DNA of 64,000 nucleotides from a bacterium (GCA_024275165.1 JAJRZQ010000012.1:62001-126000), one strand, 5' to 3'. Shown: positions 12,125 to 21,820, counted from the stretch's first letter. The notes: generated from the letters alone by a model not told the origin. Numbers and translations: made by a program.

Positions 12125-13782
12125 TTGGCCAGCACCGATAAGGTTGACCCCGCGGGAATAGCCACCTTGATGGAGAAATCGCCGGTTGCCCCGCTGGCCA
12201 CCTGGGTATAGCTATTGGAATAGGCGGGTAAAAAGAGATTTGCGTTAAACTGAGCCAAGTCGTTTATTTTTGGGGTTCCATACAAAAATAGGTTCACGCT
12301 GCCGAGGTTGTAAGTGATTCCCCCTAAGGTGGAGGTGAAATAAGAACCTGTATTGTATTGGTAGCCCACCGGAGCGGTGGCGCGGTCGCTCAACAGCCCC
12401 GCTATGCCAAAGCCGATCAAGAGGCTTTCGATGCTGTGGGCGCTTTGATCGGCTTGGGTGAAGCCTCCGGCCGCCACGGCTTGGGTGATGGCGGTGATGC
12501 CGGTTTTGGAGGATTGAACGATATTGCGCATCAGGGTCGCCCCCCCGAAGTTGCGGGTTAAATAGGCCCCAAAAGCATAAGACATGGAGTAATTGCGCAG
12601 GCTGTCGAGCCCGGTTCGCCATTCGTTTAAGGCAATGTCATTGTATTGGTTGTATAAAAAGAAACGGCTTTGGTTGGGGGTTGCGGATCCGGCGGTGGGG
12701 TCGTTGTAGGCGATGCCGCGGGGGCCGTTGATCTGGATTTTATCTGCCAGGAGGTCTTCTGTAATCTGGCTGCACATCTCATTGAGCCAAACCTCGGTAC
12801 TGGTATAAAGCGGGGCCAGCAGCACGGTTTTTTGATAAAAATGAATCATGTGCTGAAACTCATGGGCCAAGGTAGAAATCATTTGGCTCGGCCAAGTGTC
12901 GGTAAGGGCCCAGGTTGTTGAGTCCTTGGTGGCCATTAAAACCGAGTCCATGTAAAACAACAGCCTCTCATTGGAATGGGCGACGGAAGTATCGCTGCTG
13001 GCCAAGTAATTGTCTTTTGCCCAGAAGAACCCTAAAATCCCTCCGGTTTGGGAGCTGTCGTTGGAGATGTCAAAATAGAGAATGTTGATCTCTGTTGCCG
13101 CTGAAGCGGGTATGAGCCCCGGGTAACGGGTCTGGGGCCCCCAAGGCACCCCATAGATATTGGTGACCCAATCATAGATGTCATTGTCTGCCCCGACTTG
13201 GAGAAACTTAGCCGCAACGCTATCTACCATGGTTTGATCCATGCAGGCCGGTAAGCTGCAAGTCCCCCAGGCCGCGTCGGCGACCCAGATATTCAACGAG
13301 ATGCCGCCGTCGGTCGTAACGCTGCGCAAGGTGGCGGGGATTAAGTCCAGGCTGTTGGTATTTTTAAAGGAGTTGGTTGCCCCCACGGCCAGAGCCTGTT
13401 GCGGGGGCATGACCTGGGCCAGGGGTTGGGGCTGGGTTACTTTGAGGATCGGGGCATTGTTGAATCGGGTCGCCTGATCTGTCCCCGAAAGCCCAATTTT
13501 ATGCTCAACGGCAAAGGATTCGCGGATGGAGGGGGCCTGTTGGCCTAGTGCGGCGGGGTCGGTGATTGCCCCTGAGGTCGGATTGGTTAGGATAAAGTAA
13601 ATATCTTTGACTTGAGTCCCCAGCGACTTTGTAAAGGTAAAGGTTCCGAGTCCGTCCCGGTTGGTGATGGTGAGGATGTCCACGGTTGAGTCAACCGGTG
13701 TGGACAGGGTGGAAACGGTGTCGGAGGTTTTTTTGCAGCCGATCAGCAGTACGGCGAGGGCCAGGGGTAATAAAATTCGCAT
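12121..13782 (-). CDS. HEFQH-type zinc metalloprotease lipoprotein (M30/hyicolysin-like), paralogue 2
   Basis: MRILLPLALAVLLIGCKK lipobox; STLAHEFQHMIHFYQK; EVWLNEMCSQITEDL. Listed ORF starts at 13866; start at 13782 gives a proper signal peptide. Confidence 0.72.
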   Translation of the reverse strand: MRILLPLALAVLLIGCKKTSDTVSTLSTPVDSTVDILTITNRDGLGTFTFTKSLGTQVKDIYFILTNPTSGAITDPAALGQQAPSIRESFAVEHKIGLSGTDQATRFNNAPILKVTQPQPLAQVMPPQQALAVGATNSFKNTNSLDLIPATLRSVTTDGGISLNIWVADAAWGTCSLPACMDQTMVDSVAAKFLQVGADNDIYDWVTNIYGVPWGPQTRYPGLIPASAATEINILYFDISNDSSQTGGILGFFWAKDNYLASSDTSVAHSNERLLFYMDSVLMATKDSTTWALTDTWPSQMISTLAHEFQHMIHFYQKTVLLAPLYTSTEVWLNEMCSQITEDLLADKIQINGPRGIAYNDPTAGSATPNQSRFFLYNQYNDIALNEWRTGLDSLRNYSMSYAFGAYLTRNFGGATLMRNIVQSSKTGITAITQAVAAGGFTQADQSAHSIESLLIGFGIAGLLSDRATAPVGYQYNTGSYFTSTLGGITYNLGSVNLFLYGTPKINDLAQFNANLFLPAYSNSYTQVASGATGDFSIKVAIPAGSTLSVLAK

Positions 13783-13868
13783 GAAGCCTTTTGAAAAGTG
13801 GCACGCATTGGTTTTATTATCTTTTATTGGGGTAAAAAAAACAAGCGGCGGATTTTTATTCTGCAAGT

Positions 13869-14159
13869 CTACCGCTGTCTCGGGGGCGCGGTTAAGGTAG
13901 CGCTTTCCACCCGTAAGATGGCGGGGCGGCCTGGGCCGATCGGTTTTTGCGTGATTTTTCCTGTTATCTGGAGTTGTTCTCCTTGCAGCCTGATGAGTTG
14001 CGGTAAAAGAGGGCCGGAGAGTTCGTAGTCGGCCTGAGGCGTAACCAGGGTCAAAATTTCATGGGGGGCACTGCCTTTATAAACGATCCGGCCTTGCAAC
14101 TCCGCCCCTTGGAGTATGGTTGAAATCATCAGCAGCAACCCGAGGGGAAGCAATTTCAT
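13869..14159 (-). CDS. small secreted hypothetical protein
   Basis: 96 aa with signal peptide MKLLPLGLLLMISTILQGAE; ATGA overlap with upstream gene. Confidence 0.55.
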   Translation of the reverse strand: MKLLPLGLLLMISTILQGAELQGRIVYKGSAPHEILTLVTPQADYELSGPLLPQLIRLQGEQLQITGKITQKPIGPGRPAILRVESATLTAPPRQR

Positions 14160-15868
14160 TTGACGACCACCGCAAGGCCGACCTGAGCGGGTAGGGTAAC
14201 CTTAGCGACATAAGACCCCGTGGCGGCGCTAGAGGCTTTGATGTAGGTATTTGAAAGTCCGGGTAAGGTCTTTAAGGCCGCCACTTCGGTGAGAGTGAAA
14301 ATCTTTGGGGTGCCGTAATTATAAAAGTTGATACTGCCTTGGTTGTAGGTTGTAGTCCCGACGGTGGAGGTAAAATTGGCCCCGGAATTGATGGTGAAGC
14401 CTGTTGGGGCGGTGGTGGTATCGCTCAACAGATTGGCGATGCCCCAGCCCGCTAAGATACTGGCTAGAGTATGGGCACTGCCGTCGCTTTGGGTTTTGCT
14501 CTGGGCGGCCACCGCGTTGGCCACCGCGTTGGAATCGGTACTGGCGTCTTGCACAATGGATTTGAGTAAGGCGGCCCCGCCGAAGTTTCTCGTCAGGTAG
14601 GCGCCGAAGGCGTAGTTGATCGCGTAATTTCGCAAAACCGTATTGTCGCTGTTCCATTCTGTAATGGAATAAAAATTGTTGGTGACAAATAGGGGCATGC
14701 GGCCCTCTTTGTTGCCCGCCGCGCCCGCGGTTGGGTCGGTGGAGGCCACCCCTCTCGGGCCTTTGTTGCCCAGTTTATCGGCTAATAAATCTTCGATTTG
14801 CATGGAGCAAAGCTCATTGAGCCAGGTTTCGGTGGCAGCGCCTCCATTGAGCAGAATGTTCTTTTGATAATAGTGAATCATGTGCTGAAACTCATGGGCT
14901 AGAGTCGAGATATTATCGGCAGGCCAAGTGTCGGTGATCTCCCAACTGGAACCCTCGGGGGTGGCCAGCAGCACCGAATCCATATAGAACATGAGTCGCT
15001 CGTTGGAATGAGGAGTGGAGGCATCGGCGATGAAGTTATCCTTAGACCAAAAAAAGCCGACGATCCCTCCGTTTTGCGAGCGATCCGCGCTAATGTCGAA
15101 GTAAAGAATATCAATCTGGTTGGCCGCGCTGGGGGCGATGATGTTTTTGAAGCTATGAGTTCCCCAGGGGGCGCCCAAGGCATTGGTGACCCAGTCGTAA
15201 ATATCGTTGTCGGCCCCGGTGAGCAGAAACTTCCCCGCTACGGCGTCCAGCATGCTTTGGGTTACGCAGGCCGGTAGGGCGCAGCCTGTCCAGGCGTCGT
15301 TCGCGACCCACATATTGACTGTGATGCTGCCGTCAGTCAGCACCTTGCGCAGGGTGGCCGGGATGAGGTCGGTTGCCGAGGTGTTTTTAAAGGAGTAAGT
15401 ATCGCCCACCGCGGCCGCTTGCGGGCTCTTGAGCCAGGATTGGTTTTTGGCGATACCTGGAATGAGCTTCTGGGGGCCGTTGTTTTGGGCGGAAATGGTT
15501 GGGGTTCCTCGCTGCCCCAGGGGTAGGGCAAGGGGGGCGGAAGGGGTTTGCAGGCTCTGCTGGGCTGGGCTCCAGGTTGACTGGTTGAGGGTTGCCGTGG
15601 GGGCGGTTGCCGTGGCGCTTGAACTGTTGGTGTAGATGAAATAAATATCTTTGGTTGTAGTGCCCAGTTCTTGGGTGAAGGTGACCTCTCCCCCGCTGTT
15701 TGGCGGAATCAGGGTATAGCTGCCGGTGCCGGTAAAGGAACGGGGGCCCGTGGTATCGGTGGTGGGATCGGTGGTGGTCGTCGTTGTTGCGGGGTCTTCT
15801 TTCTTTTTGCATCCCGTTACCAGAATAAGGCCGATGAGCAAAAGCGTGAAACTTGGATGGATTTTCAT
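14156..15868 (-). CDS. HEFQH-type zinc metalloprotease lipoprotein (M30/hyicolysin-like), paralogue 1
   Basis: MKIHPSFTLLLIGLILVTGCKKK lipobox; STLAHEFQHMIHYYQK; ETWLNELCSMQIEDL; extended similarity to 12121..13782. Confidence 0.75.
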   Translation of the reverse strand: MKIHPSFTLLLIGLILVTGCKKKEDPATTTTTTDPTTDTTGPRSFTGTGSYTLIPPNSGGEVTFTQELGTTTKDIYFIYTNSSSATATAPTATLNQSTWSPAQQSLQTPSAPLALPLGQRGTPTISAQNNGPQKLIPGIAKNQSWLKSPQAAAVGDTYSFKNTSATDLIPATLRKVLTDGSITVNMWVANDAWTGCALPACVTQSMLDAVAGKFLLTGADNDIYDWVTNALGAPWGTHSFKNIIAPSAANQIDILYFDISADRSQNGGIVGFFWSKDNFIADASTPHSNERLMFYMDSVLLATPEGSSWEITDTWPADNISTLAHEFQHMIHYYQKNILLNGGAATETWLNELCSMQIEDLLADKLGNKGPRGVASTDPTAGAAGNKEGRMPLFVTNNFYSITEWNSDNTVLRNYAINYAFGAYLTRNFGGAALLKSIVQDASTDSNAVANAVAAQSKTQSDGSAHTLASILAGWGIANLLSDTTTAPTGFTINSGANFTSTVGTTTYNQGSINFYNYGTPKIFTLTEVAALKTLPGLSNTYIKASSAATGSYVAKVTLPAQVGLAVVVK

Positions 15869-15955
15869 AAGAAGTAATGTAGGGACGGTGAAAGTTTACC
15901 TCTATAATCTTATGAATCAGTGAAGAAGTCAAACCTCAAAGCAATTGGCATCCGT

Positions 15956-16638
15956 TTAAAGAGGGGGCCTTTTGCCGAAGATGGCGCTCCCCACGCGAAT
16001 CATCGTGGCCCCTTCCTTTAAGGCCGCTTCAAAATCATTGGACATCCCCATGCTCAATTGGTTGAAGTTGTTATCTCCGATTCTCTGTTGTTGTTGTTCC
16101 AAAAAGCCGCGTAATTGGGCGAAGTAGACTCGGTTCGCCTCGGCGCTTAAGGCCGGGTCGCCCATGGTCATCAGGCCTCGGGGGATGAGGTTGGAAAGAA
16201 GAAGGAGTTGGTCTAAAAAGGAGGAGAGTTCATCAAAACGGCGCAAACCGGATTTGCTTTGTTCCAAGGTGAGGTTCATCTGTACCAGCACTTGCAGCTT
16301 GACCCCTTTTGGCCGCACCGGCGATTGAGTTCTTGGGCGATGTCGATGCGGTGCAGGCTGTGAACCCAAGTAAAGAGTTCGGGGCAATACTTCGCCTTGT
16401 TGGCCTGTAAGGGGCCGATTAAATGAATCTCAGCGTCGGGAGGCAAGCTGGGCCTTTTGTCTCGGGCTTCTTGAACGCGATTTTCTCCAAAGGTCCGCAC
16501 CCCTAAGCCATAGGCATCTAAAAGGGCTTGGAGGGGGTGGCGTTTGCTGACCGCGATGAGGGTAATGCCCTCTCTGCCTTGGCTGGCTGCCTGAACGCGG
16601 TGTCGCACCGCCTCCAGGTGTTTTTGCAGCCCCAACAT
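15956..16638 (-). CDS. yggS: YggS/PLPBP-family PLP homeostasis protein, split by a -1 frameshift near 16310
   Basis: ORF 16276..16638 carries N-terminal IAVSKRHPLQAL...FGENRVQEARDK...HLIGPLQANKAKY; ORF 15956..16387 carries VLVQMNLTLEQSKSG...LMTMG...LSMGMSNDFEAALKEGATMIRVGSAIFG. Confidence 0.88.
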
Positions 16639-16644
16639 TGAGGT

Positions 16645-17874
16645 TTAAAGCTTGCGAAAGATCAAGGTCGCGTTGGTGCCGCCAAAACCAAAGCTGTTGC
16701 TCATGGCGACCTCAATGTTTTTTTTCTTCGCTTGGTTGGGGGTGATATCCAATTCACAACCTTCGTCTAGGTTTTCGACATTGATCGTTGGGGGGATGAG
16801 GCTTTGCTGCATCGCTTTGATGGTGAATACGGCTTCGATTCCACCCGCTGCCCCCAAGAGGTGGCCCGTCATGGATTTAGTCGAACTGATGGAGGTTTTT
16901 TTGGCATGCTCCCCCAGGGCGGCCTGGATCGCGACGAGTTCGTTGATGTCTCCTGCGGGAGTGCTGGTTCCGTGAGCATTGATGTAATCAATCTCGTGGC
17001 CCTCTAACCCGGCATCCTTCAGCGCCATTTGCATGGCTCGGGTGGGGCCTTCGGAACTGGGGGTGGTCATGTGGTAGGCATCGCTGCTGTACCCGTACCC
17101 GACCAATTCACAATAGATTTTTGCCCCTCTGGCCTTGGCGAATTCGTATTCTTCTAAAATCAAGATGCCCGCGCCTTCACCTAAAACAAAGCCGTCTCGG
17201 TTTTGATCGTAGGGGCGACTCGCTTTTTCCGGTTCGTCATTGCGGCGGCTCAGGGCCTTCATCGAACCGAATCCGCTGATTGCCAAGCCGCAAATCGCCG
17301 CTTCGGTGCCCCCGGCGATCATTACTTTCGCGTCGCCGTGCTGCATCATGCGCAAGGCCTCGCCAATGCTGTGATTGGCGCTGGAGCAAGCGCTGGTGGT
17401 GGTTGCGCTGTAGCCTTTACAGTTGTATTCGATGGAGACAAAGCCCGAAGCCATGTTGGAGATGGTCATGGGGATGAAAAAGGGCGTGACCCGCCCCGGG
17501 CCTTTTTCCCGCAAGACCTGAGCGTAATGCTCAATGTTGGGTAACCCGCCGATCCCCACCCCGATGGAGACGCCTGTTTCTAAGCTTACCTCTTCGGTGA
17601 TGACGAGTTGGGCGTCGTCAATCGCTTCTTTGACCGCGGCCAAGGCGTAATGGATGAAGACATCCATTTTTTTGATTTCTTTTTTGGGGATAAAGTTCCC
17701 CGCGTCAAAGCCTTTGACTTCGCCGGCGATTTGAGTGCTGTAGGTTTTCGCGTCGAACTTAGTGATGGCGCAGATTCCACTTTTTCCTTGAGAAATTCCC
17801 TCCCAAGAGGTGGGGACAGTCAGCCCCAGGGGGCTGATGCATCCTAAACCAGTAACAACGATTCGCTTGCTCAT
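16645..17874 (-). CDS. fabF: 3-oxoacyl-ACP synthase II
   Basis: VVTGLGCISPLG; TTSACSSANHSIGEA; NAHGTSTPAGD; KSMTGHLLGAAGGIEA; NSFGFGGTNA. Confidence 0.96.
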   Translation of the reverse strand: MSKRIVVTGLGCISPLGLTVPTSWEGISQGKSGICAITKFDAKTYSTQIAGEVKGFDAGNFIPKKEIKKMDVFIHYALAAVKEAIDDAQLVITEEVSLETGVSIGVGIGGLPNIEHYAQVLREKGPGRVTPFFIPMTISNMASGFVSIEYNCKGYSATTTSACSSANHSIGEALRMMQHGDAKVMIAGGTEAAICGLAISGFGSMKALSRRNDEPEKASRPYDQNRDGFVLGEGAGILILEEYEFAKARGAKIYCELVGYGYSSDAYHMTTPSSEGPTRAMQMALKDAGLEGHEIDYINAHGTSTPAGDINELVAIQAALGEHAKKTSISSTKSMTGHLLGAAGGIEAVFTIKAMQQSLIPPTINVENLDEGCELDITPNQAKKKNIEVAMSNSFGFGGTNATLIFRKL

Positions 17875-17897
17875 CCGATTTTGCTTGCTTGAGGGGT

Positions 17898-18140
17898 TTA
17901 GCCTTCCAAGGCTTTGCTGATGTGGTCGATGGCGACTTGAACGGTAGTGATTTTTTCTGCTTCTTCATCGGGGATGTCGAGTTCGAATTCTTCTTCAAAG
18001 GCCATCACCAATTCAACGGTATCTAAGGAATCGGCGCCTAAATCATCGACGAAGTTGGATTCTAGTTTTACCTCGGCGGCGTCTACGCCGAGCTGGTCAC
18101 AAATAATTTTGATAACACGATCTTGAATGGATGCGCTCAT
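17898..18140 (-). CDS. acpP: acyl carrier protein
   Basis: 80 aa with [20 protein letters not shown] phosphopantetheine site. Confidence 0.97.
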   Translation of the reverse strand: MSASIQDRVIKIICDQLGVDAAEVKLESNFVDDLGADSLDTVELVMAFEEEFELDIPDEEAEKITTVQVAIDHISKALEG

Positions 18141-18216
18141 CGGATTCTCCAGATAATTTGATGTTGATAAGCTCGTTTAAGCTTGCTGGGGAAAGTTTTC
18201 ATACAATTCCTCAAGC

Positions 18217-18249
18217 TGTCAACGATTCCTTGCCCTTTTTCAGGCAAGG
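18217..18249 (-). promoter_or_regulatory. fabG-acpP intergenic hairpin and consensus -35-like box
   Basis: Minus strand CCTTGCC-TGAAAAAG-GGCAAGG (7-bp stem) then AATCG-TTGACA; no T-tract after the hairpin. Confidence 0.4.
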
Positions 18250-18266
18250 GCGACCCAAAAAGGGGT

Positions 18267-19010
18267 CTAGTACATGCCCCCATTGACATGCAGGGTGGTA
18301 CCGGTAATGTAGGACGAGAGGTCGCCGGCCAAGAACAAAACAGCCCCGGCGATGTCTTCTGCTTGACCTAAACGGTTTAAGGGGATTTTTTCTAAAATGG
18401 TGGTTTTTTGCTCCTCGTTGAGTTGAGCGGTCATGTCGGTGGCGATAAAACCGGGGCTCACTACATTTACTAAAATGTTGCGGCTTGCCACTTCCTTGGC
18501 TAAGGATTGAGAAAAACCAAGCATTCCGGCCTTGGTGGTCGCGTAGTTGACTTGACCGGGGTTGCCCGTGTGGCCCACTACGCTGCCGATATTGATGATT
18601 CGCCCTGCCCTTTGCTTCATCATGGGGCGGATGACCGCCTTGCAAAAGTGAAAAAGACTGGTTAAATTGGTGGCAAGGACTTGATCCCATTCCTCTTCCT
18701 TCATTTTCATGAATAGATTGTCTTGGGTGATGCCCGCGTTGTTGACTAAAATATCCAGCTTGCCCCCAAAGGCCTCTAGGGCTTGCTGGACGATGCGCCG
18801 GCAATCGGCTGCGCTGGTGACATCCCCGCTGAGAGCGGATATCTTTAAGTTTTCTTTTTGGGCTTCAGTCACCACGGGGGTTGAAGAGGCGTCGCTGCGG
18901 CTGGTGATGATCACCTCCGCGCCGGCCCGGGCAAGTTTGAAGGCAATGGCTTTGCCGATGCCTCGGCTCCCGCCGGTGACTAAGGCGGTTTTTCCTTTCA
19001 AGTCGATCAT
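18267..19010 (-). CDS. fabG: 3-oxoacyl-ACP reductase
   Basis: ALVTGGSRGIGKAIA; LVNNAGIT; VNYATTKAGMLGF; VSPGFIATDMT. Confidence 0.96.
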   Translation of the reverse strand: MIDLKGKTALVTGGSRGIGKAIAFKLARAGAEVIITSRSDASSTPVVTEAQKENLKISALSGDVTSAADCRRIVQQALEAFGGKLDILVNNAGITQDNLFMKMKEEEWDQVLATNLTSLFHFCKAVIRPMMKQRAGRIINIGSVVGHTGNPGQVNYATTKAGMLGFSQSLAKEVASRNILVNVVSPGFIATDMTAQLNEEQKTTILEKIPLNRLGQAEDIAGAVLFLAGDLSSYITGTTLHVNGGMY

Positions 19011-19019
19011 CTGCGCTCC

Positions 19020-19946
19020 TTAAATTAGGGCCTGAAGGGCTTCTTGGTTGCTTTCTAAATCGTCAAGGCATTGGAGGTTGATCACCCGAACCGACTTGTC
19101 AATGCGTTTCATCATCCCCGCCAGCACTCGGCCCTGACCGAATTCAATGAAATGGGTTACCCCTTGGGCGATCATTTTTTGAATCCCCGTCTCCCAGCGC
19201 ACCGCGCCGGTTACCTGAGCGACCAAACTGGGGAGAATATCGCCGGCTTTTACCAACTCTTGATTGGCAATATTGTTGATGATGGGAAATTGCGCGTTGG
19301 CAAAGGGAACCTGTTCGAGTTCGGTTTTCAACTTTAAGGCCGCGGGGTGCATCAAGGGGCTGTGGAAGGGGGCGGAAACCTCTAAAAGCTTTCCCTTTGC
19401 CTGTTCTAAGACCCGTTTTACCGCGTCGATATGGCCGGAAATCACGATTTGAGCCGAGGTGTTATAGTTGGCGCACTGCACCCGTTGGGTGGTGCTGGAG
19501 GCCTCTCTGCAAAGGTTTTCCAAGGCGGCCGCCTCCATCCCCAAAATCGCGGCCATGCCGCCAACCCCGAGGGGCACGGCCTCTTGCATCAACTTTCCTC
19601 GCGAATGCACGATTTGCACCGCCTTGGCAAAGGGAATGGCTTGGGCGGCCACCAGAGCGGAATATTCTCCTAAGCTGTGGCCCGCGGCGTAAGCGGGTTT
19701 AAGGTGAAAACGCTCTTGAAAGATTTGCTGGGCAATGGTCGAAACCGTTAAAATCGCGGGCTGAGCGTTTTGGGTTAGGGTCAATTGGTCGGCGGGGCCT
19801 TCTAAGCAGAGCTTTTGCAAGTCAAAGCCCAAGACTTGATTGGCCTGGTCGAAGAGTTCTTGAAACTGGGGGTGTTTCGCGAAGCCTCGGCCCATTCCCA
19901 CTGCCTGGGAACCCTGACCGGGAAATAGAAAGGCGGTTTTACTCAT
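19020..19946 (-). CDS. fabD: malonyl-CoA:ACP transacylase
   Basis: FLFPGQGSQAVGMG; AGHSLGEYSALVAA; VSAPFHSPLM. Confidence 0.95.
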   Translation of the reverse strand: MSKTAFLFPGQGSQAVGMGRGFAKHPQFQELFDQANQVLGFDLQKLCLEGPADQLTLTQNAQPAILTVSTIAQQIFQERFHLKPAYAAGHSLGEYSALVAAQAIPFAKAVQIVHSRGKLMQEAVPLGVGGMAAILGMEAAALENLCREASSTTQRVQCANYNTSAQIVISGHIDAVKRVLEQAKGKLLEVSAPFHSPLMHPAALKLKTELEQVPFANAQFPIINNIANQELVKAGDILPSLVAQVTGAVRWETGIQKMIAQGVTHFIEFGQGRVLAGMMKRIDKSVRVINLQCLDDLESNQEALQALI

Positions 19947-20003
19947 GGTCCATCGTTGGGTTGTCGGCCTTTGGGTTGGCGATGTGGCTCTAGCGAGCGG
20001 GGT

Positions 20004-21017
20004 TTAGGAGGCGCTTTTTAGAATGTCTTGAAATTCTAAGATTTTTTCTTCCATTCGTTCGACTAAGCGGGCTTCCATAGCCCATTGAGCGAAGTGGATT
20101 CCAAAGGCTAAGGCATCGGGGTTCGAGCTGCCGTGACAGACGATTCCATTCCCTCTCAGCCCTAAAAGCGGTGCCCCGCCGAACTCGGCGTAGTCGCTGC
20201 GTTTTTTTAGCCCCTTAAAGGCTTTGCTCATCAAGAGAGCCCCGAAGGTCGAGAGCGGGGATTTTTTGATTTCTTCTTTTAAGACCGAGCCAACATAGCT
20301 TGCCGCGCCCTGTACCGATTTCAGCAACACATTGCCGGAAAATCCATCGCAAACCACGACATCGAAATTGCCCTCGAAGAATTGTTTGCCCTCGACATTG
20401 CCGATAAAGTTAAGGGGGGTTTGCTTTAAGAGGTTGAAGGTCGCCTTGGAGAGTTCATCGCCTTTGCCTTCTTCGCTCCCAATATTGAGTAAGCCGACTT
20501 TTGGGCTGTTGCGGTGATGGATGAATTCCATATACAAGCTGCCCATGACGGCAAACTGGACTAAATTGGTGGCCGTGCAGTTCATGTTGGCGCCGGCGTC
20601 GACCAAAAGAACCTTGTCTTGAACCGAAGGCAATAAGGCGCTGATGGCGGGGCGATCAATCCCCGGTAGGGTTTTTAGGACAAAGCGACCTAGAGCGAGC
20701 ATGGCCCCCGAAGAACCGGCGCTGACAACGCCCTGCACTCGGTTTTCTTTATGCAGGTTGTAGCAGACCCGCATGCTGCTGTCTTTTTTCGATTTCATCG
20801 CCGTGACGGGATTTTCTCCCATTTCGATGACTTGGCTGGCCTGCTGGATCTCTAGTTTGCCGGCGTCAAAGCGTTTGCCTTCCAACTCTTTTTTGATCAA
20901 GCTTTCATTGCCGACCAAAACAACGGAGATCCCCCACTCATTGATCGCCTTCAAAGCGCCTAAGACCGGGTTGCGGGGGAAGTAATCCCCTCCCATGACA
21001 TCAACGGCTATGGGCAT
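20004..21017 (-). CDS. plsX: phosphate acyltransferase
   Basis: IAVDVMGGDYFPRNPVLGA; SAGSSGAMLA; VVCDGFSGNVLLKS; EFGGAPLLGLRGNGIVCHGSS. Confidence 0.95.
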   Translation of the reverse strand: MPIAVDVMGGDYFPRNPVLGALKAINEWGISVVLVGNESLIKKELEGKRFDAGKLEIQQASQVIEMGENPVTAMKSKKDSSMRVCYNLHKENRVQGVVSAGSSGAMLALGRFVLKTLPGIDRPAISALLPSVQDKVLLVDAGANMNCTATNLVQFAVMGSLYMEFIHHRNSPKVGLLNIGSEEGKGDELSKATFNLLKQTPLNFIGNVEGKQFFEGNFDVVVCDGFSGNVLLKSVQGAASYVGSVLKEEIKKSPLSTFGALLMSKAFKGLKKRSDYAEFGGAPLLGLRGNGIVCHGSSNPDALAFGIHFAQWAMEARLVERMEEKILEFQDILKSAS

Positions 21018-21024
21018 AAGACCT

Positions 21025-21204
21025 TTAATCAGCGATTTCTAAAATTTGTTTGCCGTCGTATTGGCCGCACTTGGGGCAAACCTGATGCGAAGGGGTCAGT
21101 TCGTCGCAATGAGGGCAAGGGGTCAGGTTGGGGGTGGGCAAGGCGTGGTGTGAGCGACGCATGTCCCGTTTCGAGCGAGAGGTCTTTTTCTTAGGTACGG
21201 CCAT
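21025..21204 (-). CDS. rpmF: 50S ribosomal protein L32
   Basis: Below track threshold; manual translation MAVPKKKTSRSKRDMRRSHHALPTPNLTPCPHCDELTPSHQVCPKCGQYDGKQILEIAD*. Confidence 0.95.
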   Translation of the reverse strand: MAVPKKKTSRSKRDMRRSHHALPTPNLTPCPHCDELTPSHQVCPKCGQYDGKQILEIAD

Positions 21205-21205
21205 C

Positions 21206-21787
21206 TTATTCCTGCTTTGGGTTTGAGATGAGGTTTTTTAATTGGGCAAAGGGCCGAGAGGTACTCGGCTCTTCGCAGTCACAGCTTTTTTCGTTCAAAT
21301 CCTGCCCGCAAAGAGGGCAGAGCCCTTTGCAATCCGGGTTGCAAAGGGTGCGTAGGGGAAGCTCCAAGATCAATTGGTCTTCAATATAAGGGGCCAAATT
21401 GATCTTGTTGCCATCGTAATAGTCTATATCCGCCATTTCCGGGCTGATTTCGCCGTCTCCCCCAGGCGGCGCGTTGTCCATATAACTGGGGAGCAGAGTG
21501 AGGTTGAACTCACCTTGAAGCGATAAGCTTGTTTGTTTTAAGCATTGATCGCAAGGTTTTTGCAATTGAGCGTTATACTCGCTTTTCAACCGCATCCGCT
21601 CTTGCATGCCCTGAACAAAAACCCGGCAAGTGACTCGCAAGGGCTTGACTTCTGCGGAGAGGCGGGGCAACTCTTCCGGGCTTAAATCAAAGGCGAACTC
21701 TTTGCCCTCTGGGGGGATTTCGAGCGGTTTAAAACGCATGAGTACCGACTGAGGGTCGCGGCAAAAGGTCGCGGGTCTTATGGACAT
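21206..21787 (-). CDS. YceD/DUF177 family protein
   Basis: Directly upstream of rpmF; CDQCLKQ and CNPDCKGLCPLCGQDLNEKSCDC motifs. Confidence 0.85.
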   Translation of the reverse strand: MSIRPATFCRDPQSVLMRFKPLEIPPEGKEFAFDLSPEELPRLSAEVKPLRVTCRVFVQGMQERMRLKSEYNAQLQKPCDQCLKQTSLSLQGEFNLTLLPSYMDNAPPGGDGEISPEMADIDYYDGNKINLAPYIEDQLILELPLRTLCNPDCKGLCPLCGQDLNEKSCDCEEPSTSRPFAQLKNLISNPKQE

Positions 21788-21820
21788 TCACTTTTAAACA
21801 ATCAAGATATAGAAGATATT

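Noticed and set aside
15387-15932. 181-aa minus ORF overlapping metalloprotease paralogue 1
   Set aside because: Out of frame with the HEFQH protein; His/Arg/Pro-rich shadow translation.
18211-18804. 197-aa minus ORF overlapping fabG
   Set aside because: Alternative frame of a highly conserved gene.
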